Positions 33,210 through 45,770 of a stretch of DNA of 64,000 bases are shown here, piece by piece. Made by a program: the position numbers and the translations under genes. Every line of letters starts with the position of its first letter. Within the stretch, counting starts at the first letter, position 1. The stretch lies in assembly GCA_019096065.1 (NCBI GenBank), contig JAGUCH010000003.1, forward strand, positions 8,866,001 to 8,930,000. The letters run 5' to 3'. The DNA comes from Paracyclopina nana. Its lineage: Eukaryota; Arthropoda; Copepoda; Cyclopoida; Cyclopettidae. Below the pieces are notes generated by a model that had not been told where the DNA came from, did no database searches, and worked only from the letters and a program-made list of their open reading frames with translations.

Positions 33210-35600
33210 TAATCTGTATTTTATTGATATGCTAATTTTAATTACAAATTTTAACTAAATTATAATGAAATCATATTCTTTATAGCAAATCTATGAAGAA
33301 TATCATTTTAAAATTTTTGTAATGTTTGTATTATTAGAGATATGATTTTTTAAAATGCCCCGTTTTTCGCATTTTAGACTTACATTAGATTTTTCAATAA
33401 ATATATGCTTAAATGTCATCCTTAATGATGCATAATGAAATTAGTTGATAAGCATATTTATTTTTTTAAATTAATTAGTAGTATTTATTTTTAATGTACT
33501 TAGTATTTCTTACGTTAAATATGTTAACAATACTGATTTATTTAAATTGGTATATAATTATATATTTGAAATACTAAATTACATAGATGAAAATAGTATT
33601 ATATTAATATTTTCTACATTTTACAATAAGTAATATATCTTTTTTTATTAAATTTCTTTAAAAAGTAATCTATATTTAATTTGTATTACGTATAAAATAA
33701 AATAAGAAGTTTTAAGTCAGTATTCCTAAAAATATTCAAATAAATAATCTCAATGCGTGAAGTCAGCAGTCATCATATTTATTATTGGTTATTTTTTCAG
33801 AACTTTTCTTTTAAGACTATTTATATAATCTATTCTTCTTCCGTATTTAACGCGTACTAATGCCATTTCTTAGTCACTACTAATGCTGTTCCATCCAAAA
33901 TAGTGCAGCTCACAAAGTTGGCATGCTATTTTGCTACTATTGCCATACCTTACTGTGCACTCTTTCTGACATGCCTCGAAAATAGCATAGAATAAAAGTT
34001 GGTACTTTTTCCGTATTTAACGCGTACTAATGTTTCTTCATCAATCTAATGCTGTATTTCAATCATATGTTACACAATGAAAATGCATATGAAAGGAAAA
34101 TGCATGTTACTATTTCTTTAAAAAAATGTAGCTATGTTTTTTTTCCGCAAAAACCTTTGTTAGTATTGCAATTTTTTAGGTAGCTATTTTATCTGGACTT
34201 TTATCTGCCACTTTCGCCAATAGCAAATCTGTCCCCTCTTAATTGCCACAAAATACAATAAAGACTACAATAAAACTAAAATTGTGATTTTAATCCATAT
34301 TTTTAAGAATTTTTAAATCTAACTTTGTGAACTGTTCAGAGATGGCTCTGCTTGCAATTCAATAATTTGTGAAATTGTTTTTATCTACAACTTTTAGTGG
34401 TTTTGAGATTTCAAAAATCCTGATTAATAGATGTTGTTTAGAACAACATGAAAAGTGAGTTAGTAAGTATCATGAACCTCAGTTTTTATACAAAAACTGA
34501 GATTTATAGAATATTTCAATATTTTTTTACATGTACCACAATCACTTACGTCCACTCTATTTTTTCCCAAATCAGAACTTTCTATGTCTAAAGACTTACA
34601 TATGAAATGGGTCATTAGAGTGGAGAGAGCCTGCAAATTTTGGGCTCACATAAAAATTCGAAACGCTATGTAACATAGTTGTTTTTCAGGATTTGTGTGC
34701 ATTGTATCTTGTTAATTAGTTGTGAATTAAAATCGGTCTAATATCCCCCTTTAATGTATTTGAAATACATAAAAGCGTCACGGTAAACTCGGACTTTTCC
34801 ATAATAGACTAGTGAATTTTTTTCGGTAGTAAATCCCACTTTTATCTGGATCGATTTTCATTTTGTTTAGTGGGGATATTAAAAAGCCAACGTTGAAATC
34901 GGGTAAATACAGTATTGGAAGGTGTACTAAATAAGTTTTTAGATTAGTTGCAAACATACATTACACTTATTCGAAAATAGTTTTGAAACAGTAAAAATAC
35001 TAAGTATTTTATTTATATAATAGTTATATTACATTGAAAATTAAAAGAGGTATTTTTTGCAAAAATTACTGTACTTTATGCGAACAATTGTATATTAGAG
35101 CACATTTAATACTTTGCAAAAAATTAAAAATTAATAATAATAAATACATTTTGAAGTATAATAAATATACATTTAATACTGCAATATTAATAATAAATAT
35201 GTACTTAATTAATATTTATTAACAAAAAAACTTAAATCATACGAGCTATTCTCATAAATTATTTGAACTTTATTAGTATTTCACATAATAAGTACATAAA
35301 AAATACATACTCGAATTTTTGAAGGGTTAAAAAAATTATGATTGGAACTAAATCAATGCTTAATCTCAATTATTCAAATTTCATACAGATTAAAATATTT
35401 TAAGCCAATTTTAAAAATTAAATAACTTATGAAGTATGTAATAAATCTATATTTTTTTAATTCATATCGCAACAATGGAATGCTAGCGTTACATTTATTA
35501 TGAATTTAAAGTGGTAGTATCATTTTTTAAGAGTCAGTATTTGGCAAATCATATGTCTCGGTAGGAATGCCAGATGAAACAGAAAAAAACCCGGTATGAA
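33210..35600. other. very AT-rich tract
   Basis: The sequence becomes strongly AT-rich at about 33210 and stays so to about 35600. A 23-bp sequence (TCCGTATTTAACGCGTACTA plus ATG) occurs twice, near 33839 and 34009. A hairpin-like pair AATATCCCC and GGGGATATT spans about 34740-34890. No gene is seen. Confidence 0.6.
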
Positions 35601-36044
35601 ATTAATATGAAATAAGTACTTTTTTTCAGTTTGTCTGGTTGGGCGCAAGCACACACATTTGCATTTACTTTGATTTGACGCGTATGCGCTCCAAATTCAC
35701 AAATGGCATGCAAACCGTTGTTCTTTGTCATCTACCTAGTCTTGGCCAAATTGCAGTGCGCGTGTGAATTGAATCAATTCTGCTTTTCGCAAATAGGTCA
35801 TTGCACTACTCAAGCAATTTATCCCTTGGCTTTCTCTCAGGCCAGACGCATGGCCAAGTTGCGGCGGCGCTTGCTGACTTTGAAACTTGCCTAGAGCCTG
35901 CGCACTTTTTTGCTCTTGTTGCGCACAAACTCCTCCACTACATCTTCGACGCGACAATTCATCATGGAAATTGCACATCCGTCAGCATGCACACAATGCA
36001 TTCTCATCATTTATCATCGCGTCTTTTTTTCAGATCAACGCAAG

Positions 36045-37314
36045 ATGGCGGGAGCAATTCCTAAGAAGATTTCCGTGCTCAACCCCGACGAGGTGTACAA
36101 GCCTCCGCCCACCCCCGATCTCGATGCCTACATCCACAAAAAGTACAACAAGCACCGCAAGGGGTTGGCCGCGGTGAGCTGCTCCCAGGACGATTCCGCT
36201 TCAAATGATTTGGATGCAAAGCCCGCTGTCTGGTCGTTGAGTCCACCACCCACGAGAAGGTACGAGCCTCAGCCAGTCCAAGATCCGGAGCACGGCACCA
36301 ATGCCTTCCGACCACCAGCCCAGATACGGTTTCGAATCAACTTGGAGCAGGACATAGACAGGCTGCGCATCAACCACGAGATTCCCTCTAAAATGAAGCT
36401 GGAACCGGACTTGAGGTCAGAGTCGATCCCACAGGCTTGGCCGCCAGCATGGCAGCTGCAGACTCATTTCCAACTCCCATCCAGTGCAGCCAGCTTCATG
36501 TTCCCTAGGCCCCAAATGTACCCCTTTATTCACCCCATAGGACTCCATTCGTTCGTTCCCCATCATGCCGCTGTCCACCCCCTAGAAAGAGCCCAGCCTC
36601 CCCCATTAAGCCATGCTTTTCATATCCCAGCTGAAACCACTCTCACGCCTGTGGAGGAGCCCCTCGTTCCGACGCCAGCACCTCGAGAAGAGCATCAAGC
36701 GAGCTACCTGCACAGCCCAGCGCCATCCGATGACAACTCCTCCAGATCCAGCTCATACGGCGGAGGCGATGCTAGCTCAGGAGCGGGCAGCTCGGTCAGG
36801 GGCGTGGCCGGGGGTAGGATCCGGCGCAGCCGAAAAAGTAGAGAAATAATTCCCGAATGGGTCAAGGTGAGCGCTGCTCAGGCTTGATGGTGCATTTTAA
36901 ATTAACCCATTCCATCATCACGTTGCAGGTGGAAAGCATAGACGAATTTAACAGGCTCTGCGAAATAAATTGCAGCACGGAGGAGCAGGCAAAGGACATG
37001 AAGGAACTTAGGAGAAAAATCAAGAACAGAGTGAGTGAATAAAGAATGCCTCATGTTTCTTATCACCTCGCTCAATTTGTTAGGATGCCGCCCAGAGGTC
37101 CAGGCAGAAGCGGATCAAGGACACGGATGACTTGAAAACCACAAATGGGATCCTCAGTGAGAAGTTCAAATGCGCTCAAGACGTCCTCAACGTTCACAGG
37201 CAGTACAATGTGGATCAGAGGAGGACCATTGAGACGGTCGAGGCTGCAATAGCATTCTACAAAGACGCCCTCGTCCATGCTGGAAAAATAGGAAAAGAAA
37301 ACATTCTACATTAG
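36045..37314 (+). CDS. bZIP transcription factor, subfamily unclear
   Basis: Three exons: 36045-36866, 36929-37030 and 37084-37314, 384 residues. The start ATG is 10 bp after a TTTTTTTCAG acceptor, so a 5' UTR intron is likely. The N-terminal 270 residues are Pro/Ser/His-rich and disordered, ending in a basic cluster (GRIRRSRKSR). The C-terminal part carries a bZIP basic region, RRKIKNRDAAQRSRQKR, with the NxxAAxxSR signature, split by the second intron, and then a weak zipper with Leu/Ile/Phe/Val at roughly heptad spacing. It would bind DNA as a dimer in the nucleus. I could not match it to CREB, C/EBP, Maf or PAR families. Confidence 0.72.
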
Positions 37315-38905
37315 AGTCCCACAAAGAATGCCGGAGAGCTAGTCGTCTTTCAACCCCCCAACAGCTATGTTCAATGCATCCATGTCTAGCGATAAACAGT
37401 CAAACGATTACTGCATGACCATTATTAGTGAAGAACGCTCAAAACACGAAGAAGAGTACTGATATATTTGTCACCTCGATCGACGTTTCAAGGTGGCCCC
37501 AGATGACTTGTTTGCCGCCTTTTAGAGCAAAGTAGGCCAAATCCATCGTCGTATCTTGCCCAAGAGTTCAGTTGGTACACATATAGTCACAATCGGTGAT
37601 ACCAGCCTAGGAATAATGCTGCCACTGATGAAAATTAAGCTTGCAAAGCCTAGTAGCCTCCGTGTGCTCATGGACACTATTTCACTGAATAGGCACAATC
37701 TGCCTGATATCTGCTATTCATACATAATTGCTTGCCTAGGCATGTAAGTTATTTAAAGAGGAAACGTATGGAGAATTTTGAAGTGTTATGTACATTGTAC
37801 CTGGTGAAGGAAAGGATGGATAACTACTCTTACAGAGCGAAATAAAGTCTATTGAAAACACGATTCCGGATTCAAGGTATGCACACCACAATGCAGCCGA
37901 AGCAAGTAAATGCGCGTGTAATAATGCTATTGCAGCCTGCCGCTAATACATACATACTATGGCTACCCAACTAACTAGAACCATTTCCCAATAATTGCTA
38001 GATCCAGAATGAGCCTTAATTATCTTCTCAAGTATGCAAAGAAGCACAGTGCCTAAATGAGGCTTTCACTTTTACTAAAATTAGCGCGGTATCGAATTTT
38101 GGCGCTCAAGTTTACTTGAAGATTCATGCATGACTATCATTCTCTTTGTTGTGTGAGCTTCCATGAAGGCTGGGACTGGATGCTCAACCAACGCATTGCT
38201 CCCAAAACTCTTACTTCCCACCTTGGAAATGTGATAATAGCAAGGAATCTTAAAGAAAACTTAAAATCGCTTATATGTAGAGTGTGTACAAAAATCCAGA
38301 TAAGGTTTTTGGAACCTCTTCCCACAGAAATGCATATCCGTCATTCAAAAACTCAGAATTTCTATGCTAGACATTTATACCTTACTTAGGGTGCTCACAA
38401 CAGCTGACCTCATTTGGAACAATTCATGGGGGATTTTTAGTAGTGCTACGAAGACGGAATTTCGAGAACCCTAGTTTTTATCTTGTTTTTCTGTCCATTT
38501 TTTCATTACTCATTTTGGAATTAGGAGTTTTTGAGACCAATTAACTCATTGTCACATAAGTCAAATCTAAAACTTCAATTTGCCGTTTCACAGCTTGGTC
38601 AAGTCAAAGTGTTCCCAAGGAAGCAAAATTCTGCTGAACCAAATTCTCCTTACTCAAACCATGCTCAGCCAACCGGATGCTCAGCCAAAAGATGCCCATG
38701 CAAATGATGCTGACCTCAAGTCTTTTTTTATCACGTAAGTTCGGTTCCCACGTCCATCAAATTCTTCTAAGCTTAATTCTTTAGTGAAAATGGCCCTACA
38801 AGATCCTAGGCAAAGTAGGTAAGAGGTCTAAAAATAAATATGAGCTATTTTATCGATGATAATGATATATGGTATGCATAGTCTGGCATGCAAGCTTAAG
38901 AAATA
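37315..38905. other. intergenic, no supported gene
   Basis: AT-rich sequence downstream of the bZIP gene. It holds only short random frames and no clear repeat structure. Confidence 0.5.
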
Positions 38906-39282
38906 CAGTCTGTCCGTTCAAAATTTGACGGTACGGGAATCTCAACTTTGTGTCACATATTAAAGAAATACAGGACTTTTAAATGACATCGATGGAAAGA
39001 TTGAGTCTTTTCCCATCTTTTTGTAAAAATAGAAAAAATCAATTTAAACAGGAAAAAACCGGGAAAATTCAATTTTCCCAAGGCAACCCACAAAATTGTC
39101 ACGAAAAAAACTGATGCGTCATTTATTTTTAGCTATCATGCGGAATTCTTATTAATATTTTTCATTTTGTCAGAAAACAAAAAAGTTGTCCAAAGGTTCA
39201 AGCTTTCCAACGATACCCATTATGCCTCGAAATAACACAAACTTTTGATTCCCGCACCGTCCAATTTTGAACGGTCAGACTG
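38906..39282. mobile_element. Tc1/mariner-type MITE, copy 1 (377 bp)
   Basis: Terminal inverted repeats of about 35 bp, CAGTCTGTCCGTTCAAAATT at the left and AATTTTGAACGGTCAGACTG at the right, flanked by TA on both sides (38904-38905, 39283-39284). There is no transposase. A second copy lies at 40267-40654. Confidence 0.85.
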
Positions 39283-40039
39283 TATATCTATTCATTGGAG
39301 AAAAAGTGGTCCAAATTGCAAAATCATCAGTATTGGTGTTTAATGCTCTTCGGGCATATTTTTTCCCGCAATTGAGCAATTTTTTTGTTGCTTTCCTAAA
39401 GTTTGGCTGGGAATTTGTTTTGCTCTATTTGCCTCCACGACGTGCAGGAGCGAAGATAAGTTTGGCCCACCCAATATTGGTTCAGCCTTCCAGTATTTAT
39501 CATCCTTTTTAAAAGGCGGAAGGAAAATCTTTTCTTGTCGAAAGGCTTCATTGGAAAACGAAACTAGGTGTGGCTAACAATTTTTGCCGAAAATCTGTAG
39601 CGAACGCAACTTCGCGAACTCAACAGTCTCCCATATTTTCAAACCTAAAAAAGTATGAACGAATGGGGAAATGTTGATGTCTCAGGGCTTAGCCCGGCGC
39701 GGATCCTCGAGACTGGAAGATTCAAGAGTTGAGAGGCCGCCTTCCTCAGCGTCTCCTTCTCAGCCCAAGAAGGTCGGGTGGCCTCCCTGGTCAGCACTGG
39801 ATTGCAAGAGGTGGTCCCAATCAATTATAACATGCCTGTCCGACCTCTATAAGAATCTCATGCAGTAGCTAAATAAAGACTCACACAACGTAAAAAGAGT
39901 CTAAATAGAAAGCTAAGTTTCAAGATTGTCCTGAACTCTTAACTAGACAAACAAGACTCTGTTGTAGGTCGAGGTAGTAACTGACAGGCTATTTAAGTGA
40001 CGCGAGCAGGGCCTAGGTATGTTAAATCTATTTATATGT

Positions 40040-40252
40040 GTAAACAATTTATAAAACAAGCTAACAAAATTACTGAGCAAATGTTGTAAAGGAAAAATCG
40101 AGTGGCAACTTTGCGGGCTGGAGCTTGCAAGAGCCAAGTGATGCTACTAGCTTTTTACTTTGTAAAATGAGCTCAGGTATTTTGTAAGCCTGTTTTAAAT
40201 TTGTTTACATATATACGACTTTATATGATGGAAAGTAATTTTCAAATGTTAA
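40040..40252 (-). repeat. dispersed repeat, copy 2 (inverted)
   Basis: Inverted counterpart of 7740-7935, including AAATCGAGTGGCAACTTTGC and AATTTGTTTACATATATA. Confidence 0.6.
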
Positions 40253-40266
40253 TTCAACTACACATA

Positions 40267-40654
40267 CAGTCTGACCGTTCAAAATTGGACGGTACGGTAA
40301 TCTAAACTTTTTGTCACATATTCAAGAAATACAGGACTTTTAAATGATAAAGTTGGAAATATTGAGCCTTTTTACATCTTTTTTGTAAAAGTAGAAAAAA
40401 TCAATTTAAAGAGGAAAAAACCGGGAAAATTCAATTTTCCCAAGGCAACCCAGAAAATTGTCACGAAAATACTGATGCATCATTTATTTTTGGTGTCACG
40501 CGGAATTCTTAATAATATTTTTCATTTTGTCAGAAAACAATAAAGATGTCCAAAGGTTCAAGCTTTCCAACGATACCCATTAAGTCTCAAAATTCATGAA
40601 TTTATAACACAAACTTTTGATTCCCGCACCGTCCAATTTTGAACGGTCAGACGG
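40267..40654. mobile_element. Tc1/mariner-type MITE, copy 2 (388 bp)
   Basis: The same family and orientation as the copy at 38906, with TA flanks (40265-40266, 40655-40656). The right end has one change (CAGACGG for CAGACTG), and a small duplication before the right end lengthens it. Confidence 0.85.
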
Positions 40655-40659
40655 TATAT

Positions 40660-40870
40660 AAAAGCTCTGATGTTTTACTATATCAAGTGACACACATTGT
40701 AAAATATTTTATGAGGTATGTTGCTCTTCTGTTTGACATCAGGAAAAGGGACCATGTTATTGTCCAAGAAGTAAATCCCATTGCAGAAAAAAGGAGAAAA
40801 AACGGAGGATAGAACCCTGAACATCATGTTTAAGAGGCCGACGCTCGACTGACTGAGCTACCAATATAGG
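40660..40870 (-). repeat. SINE, tRNA-Lys-like head, uninterrupted copy
   Basis: The minus strand at 40805-40866 reads TAGCTCAGTCAGTCGAGCG, CCTCTTAAAC and GGGTTCTATCC. This is the tRNA-like head; the body matches the interrupted copy at 6988-7500. Confidence 0.6.
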
Positions 40871-41386
40871 ATTCCGCCTGCACCCAAATCCCAATAGATG
40901 GCGTCAGTAAAAGACATCCAAAGCGTGCGCGTAAAAAAGTAGCCCATTTTTCTTGCTCTATGATGACGTCACAGTGTTCATTAGAAATGCAAACAAAACC
41001 AATTTTTGTTTTCCAGGAAAATCTAAGCCATGTAAGCAACTAAAACAAAGCTTGTAACATTTATGATAGTTCAAGGAATCAATTGGTGTGCTCATTGTTG
41101 AATTTCATGCAGGTCAAAGAATTCTTTTCCATTAGCCACATCATAACCAGGAACTTGTCTTCCCCATGACGGATCAAATTGTAGCTCAAAATAGCCTTAA
41201 ACTTAGTTATTCCAGTTTTTTGAGAGATCAAAACAAAGTTGCTGCTTCAGAATAAACCAGTCAAAAATAGCCACTTCTAATTCAGAAAAGCCAGTCTGTC
41301 AAAAAAATTGATGGAAAACATGCTTTCTGGAAATTATGTTGCCCATGCTTTGTCTCATACTTTTAAGGAAAGTTTTATTAGTAGGA

Positions 41387-41584
41387 TCAGAGGATTTTGC
41401 ACTTGTCTTGCTCCCAGATCCAAGCTTCAAGCTGGGGATCTTCTTGGCTAGCCTTGCTGAAGCCTTCTTCGTGATCCTTTTCTAGGGCTTCTTCGTTAGG
41501 AGGAAGCTTCACATCGTTGCCAGGGCTTGCACGGTTCCAAAGGGATCGCTCTGTCAGGCACATTCGCCGAGCACCTGCAACATT
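41387..41584 (-). CDS. candidate terminal exon, gene unknown
   Basis: After a TTGCAG acceptor near 41585 the minus strand reads ARRMCLTERSLWNRASPGND, then an acidic stretch and the end WEQDKCKIL. AATAAA follows the stop by about 12 nt. Composition and the polyA signal look like a real last exon, but no upstream exon was found, and a transposon begins at 41762. Confidence 0.35.
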   Translation of the reverse strand, partial: NVAGARRMCLTERSLWNRASPGNDVKLPPNEEALEKDHEEGFSKASQEDPQLEAWIWEQDKCKIL

Positions 41585-42262
41585 ACTCGTTTGTATTTTC
41601 CCGCCTTTGATTGAGATCTCAGCTGAAGTCAACTGAATAAAGCATCAGACAGCGCCATCAGTTACATTCCTGCATTCACCGTTTATGCATGTTCTTTATT
41701 GAAAACTTCCAAGTTTCATAAAAACATTAATACATACTTAAGTCATCCATAGTTCTTTTAACAGACTAAGCGCCTAGCAATTTCCTAGTTTTGATACATC
41801 GATTCGGATTCGATTTTTCAATTTTGGGCCCAAACCCCTTGTCACCATGTGGTTTAATGGGGTTTCAAGTTTGGCGGCCCCCAGGATGCTCTAAGGGGGT
41901 CAAATGGGGCCTGGTCTTCTCAGCTGATTGAAACAAGGCAAATCTTTGCGGGGGCGTGGCTGGAGGAGTGGAGGGCAGCCAAAATCAACTATGCCCCAAT
42001 TCTTGAGGGCCCTGGGGGGTGTCCAGATGTCAGGGGAAAAAAGTTGGAAAAAGTCCTCAGCAAGGCCAAAAAAAGCCAAAATTTGCGTTTTCGGACCCAA
42101 CTTTGAGGTCGATTTTCTCCAAAGTCCTCGGATGGATTTTGGATTTTTTTGCTTCGAATGGTAGATAAAGATCCAAATTGATACCAAAAAAAAATTTGGG
42201 AGGTTGTTATTCCTCGTTTGTCCGCTACGAGCTCTCAAAGTTGGACAAAATTCACTTTTCAC

Positions 42263-43400
42263 CGTATATACTAAATACCGCACACAAACACAACGCAACG
42301 CACACTACTAAATACCGCACACTACTAAATACCGCACACAGCACAAATAAAGAAAAGCAAACCACAGTAAATTCATCAGTTTTGGCATAAAAACTCATTT
42401 TCATTATTGGAACCAGGCTATAGCTGGCTTTTTTTCTTTTCTTTTCTTTTTTTTTGTGTGTTATTTCACTTCTTTCAAGTATTCACTTAGTGTGCGGTAT
42501 TTAGTACTCACATACTAAATACCTCACACACCCAAACTATACTTATGCACACAGTTTTGTTTGGTGCTTTTGATTTTATATGAAAACTTGCGCATCTCTT
42601 TATACTTCTACATAACTAATTAGAAAGCACAATATTCTTGGTTAGGTCAATTTTGAGCCAAAATGTCAATTTGGCTCAAAATTGACATTTTTGCCAAATT
42701 ATCAATTTAGAAAAATAACTCCAAGTGGCTTGTGATGCTACTATGCCTTTCTGAGACTAAGTTAGCCAATTTTGGGAAAAAATGTAACATCATTTGGTCA
42801 AAATCCTTTAATTGTCAGTTCACATAATTTTTTTGCATAGTTTCTTTTCAAAGTATCTGCTTCCTCCATTACAGAAACACATTTGTTTTCCTTTAATTTA
42901 TTCATGACAAAATGTCAAAAAATTGCTGGGATTGGCCTAGCTGAAAATTTGGTCAAAAATAGCCGGTTTTGGCTTTGCTTTTTTGGTAAAAAAAATTAAG
43001 GGTGCCCCAGGAAAATTAAGTTTTCTCAATTTTTTTACTTTTAATTTCTTTTATCCAAGCTTTCCAATGATATCCATTGTGTCTAATATTTCCCGAATTT
43101 GTTACACAAACTTTTGATCTCTAAGTGTGCAGAAATCTCCGGGACAGTCTGTATAAAGTGTGCGGTATTTAGTAGGCAAACATACGTAATACCGCACACA
43201 CTTAAAAAACGGCAATAGACAAAAAACAGATTTACTAGCATACTGCAAGAGTTTTTAAAAAATAATTTGTGTTATCTTTTGCACCAGCTGAGCTGAGCTA
43301 GTCCAAAAAAGGGGCATTCCAGCGAGGGATTTTAGAGCGCGAGACCTTTTTCATTTTCGAGTAGCAGCATATGTAGCAGAGCAGTGGCAGTTGCTCCAGA

Positions 43401-43438
<38 letters not shown>

Positions 43439-43475
43439 GTTGCGTTGCGTTTGTGTGCGGTATTTAGTATGTACC
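42263..43475. mobile_element. 1.2 kb terminal-inverted-repeat element inside the left arm
   Basis: The outer ~35 bp are inverted copies (TACTAAATACCGCACACAAA and TTTGTGTGCGGTATTTAGTA). It is flanked by CTTTTCAC (42255-42262) and CTTTTTCAC (43476-43484). The uninterrupted right arm carries the empty site with a single CTTTTTCAC. The TACTAAATACCGCACAC motif recurs inside near 42304, 42321, 42490, 42510 and 43158. The interior holds part of the 191-bp satellite (about 43275-43400), an (AT)n run and a decayed MITE end (about 43000-43150). Confidence 0.8.
42985..43155. repeat. decayed right half of the CAGTCTG MITE family
   Basis: AAGCTTTCCAATGATATCCA and a terminal ACAGTCTGTA parallel the right half of the MITEs at 38906 and 40267. 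Confidence 0.45.
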
Positions 43476-44269
43476 CTTTTTCACAGTAGTAGCAAAATGG
43501 CAACTTTTCTTCTGTCAAAAATTCACGATTGGTCACAGTGGCCAAGTTGAGGGTTGGAATGTGGACCACTTGGTCTGGAAGACACCTCTAGGGTCTCAGC
43601 AGTTGGTATCAGGTCCAACATCCATGGTAGGCCAAGGCCAGGCCTAGCCAGGAGCCTTGGAGCCGAGCCATCGCGACGGCCATTTCGTTTCAGTGGCAAT
43701 TCCAAGGGCCTTGCTGCCAATTCTAGGGACAGATTGTTGACCATTTGGCCTTGATCACTCCTTCAGGGTCCCAACAGATGATTTCAAGGCTAACAGTCAA
43801 GGTACAGGAAGGCCAGCTTGATCCAGGGGGCTTGGAGTTCATTTGTGGCATTGGTGATTTGGCTACAGAAAGTCTTCGAGGGTCTCGATGGTCAAGTTCT
43901 CGGATCAAGTGAGGATTTTTTGAGCTGTATCAGTCCTTTGGCATCCTAAGAGATGATTTCAGGTTCAACTTTGATGGTGATCATCAGCTGACTGCTTCCA
44001 GGGCTACCAGAGCTTATTTGGCAACTCAGCTGCCAATGGTTCAATGAAAGGCAGCATGGATCACAGCCAAGACCAAGGCTGGAAAGTGGATTTTTCAGGC
44101 TGAATCAACTCAAATGGATGCAAGGAGATGAAAGAAAGTCTATTTTTCATGGTGTTAAACTCCCTTCTTCAACCAAGAGTGCCAAAGTTTCGTATGAACA
44201 AAAGCCGAAAATGGCTTCAATAAAGAGATCCTTGGATTGCAGCCAAGACAACTGATCGAACGTCACTTT

Positions 44270-45017
44270 TTTGGTCTAGCTCAGCTCAGCTGGTGCCAAA
44301 GAGGATTTAGAAGGTGCAAACTTTCAGGTGTTGTGCACCTTTCATGATTCTGGATGGGCAAAACTGTTCTGGAGCAACTGCCACTGCTCTACTACATATG
44401 CTGCTACTCGAAAATGAAAAAGGTCTCGCGCTCGAAAATCCCTCGCTGGAATGCCCCTTTTTTGGTCTAGCTCAGCTCAGCTGGTGCCAAAGAGGATTTA
44501 GAAGGTGCAAACTTTTAGGTGTTGTGCACCTTTCATGATTCTGGATGGGAGAAACTGTTCTGGAGCAACTGCCACTGCTCTGCTACATATGCTGCTACTC
44601 GAAAATGAAAAAGGTCTCGCGCTCGAAAATCCCTCGCTGGAATGCCCCTTTTTTGGACTAGCTCAGCTCAGCTGGTGCCAAAGAGAATTTAGAAGGTGCA
44701 AACTTTTAGGTGTTGTGCACCTTTCATGATTCCGAATGAAGGGATTTTCGAGCGCGAGACCTTTTTCATTTTCGAGTAGCAGCATATGTAGCAGAGCAGC
44801 AGAGCAGTGGCAGTTGCTCCAGAACAGTTTCTCCCATCCAGAATCATGAAAGGTGCACAACACCTGAAAGTTTGCACCTTCTAAATTCTCTTTTGCACCA
44901 GCTGAGCTGAGCTAGTCCAAAAAAGGGGCATTCCAGCGAGGGATTTTAGAGCGCGAGACCTTTTTCATTTTCGAGTAGCAGCATATGTAGCAGAGCAGTG
45001 GCAGTTGCTCCAGAACA
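44270..45017. repeat. 191-bp satellite, direct and inverted copies
   Basis: A 191-bp unit beginning GGTCTAGCTCAGCTCAGCTG is repeated at about 44272 and 44463, with a partial third copy to about 44735. Inverted copies then follow, to 45017. Copies differ by only a few bases. Confidence 0.85.
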
Positions 45018-45229
45018 AGGTTGCGTGTTTATTTTTGATTACTTTAAATGCAATTTTTGCCCACTATATGGAGTTCATGTATATGCTTGTAACAGCAATT
45101 TAACTTGTCAACTCTTTTTTTCATATCATATGGCTATAGTAGATGATGTTTTGGTCTAACATTCTCTTATTAACTGTTTATTTACAATGTATGTGAATAA
45201 AAGTCTGGTTTTTGTCATGAATCTCGACT

Positions 45230-45770
45230 TATTAAGAGTCATGTCCCTTTTTGGCCTGAAATCCTTAAGTTCACGGCCCCTTTGAGTCAAAATGTCAGTA
45301 GTGGCTAATACTTTGAGGCATATTGATTCTAGCTTTGAGGCAAAGTCAGACTTTGACTCATTGTTGACTATGCGAGAGCCAGAACCTGCTGATAAACTAC
45401 TTAGAAAACACAAAATTCTGGACAAGGTCAAATTTGAGTCAAAATGTCAGTAGTGGCTGATAATTTGAGGCATTTGGACTCTTAATGTGAGGCAAAGTCA
45501 AGCTTTGACTCATTTTTGACTATGCGAGAGCCAGAACTTGCGCATCGCGTAATGCTGCTACTAAACTACTAAGAAAACACGAAATTCTGGACAAGGTCAA
45601 ATTTGACTTAAAATGTCACAACTTGCAATTCGTATCAAATTTGACTTTGTCCACAATTTTGAGTTTTCTTTGCAGTTTAGTAGTAGTATAAAGCGATGCG
45701 CAAGTTTTCACTCTTGCTAGCTCAAGATGAGTCAAAAGTTTTACTTTGCCTCACATTTTGTTATAGGTGT
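45230..45770. repeat. ~150-bp duplicated block with an inverted third copy
   Basis: AGTCAAAATGTCAGTAGTGG recurs at about 45284 and 45437, each followed by the TTTGACTCAT...GACTATGCGAGAGCCAGAAC block. A degraded inverted copy (GCGATGCGCAAGTT, near 45693) follows. Confidence 0.65.

Noticed and set aside
35703-35894. 63-codon frame with a signal-peptide-like start upstream of the bZIP gene
   Set aside because: The hydrophobic start is suggestive, but the rest lacks a pattern and the frame overlaps other chance frames; probably 5' UTR or intergenic.
38126-38389. 87-codon frame in the AT-rich intergenic region
   Set aside because: No motif, no polyA or splice signals, and an overlapping minus-strand frame of similar quality.
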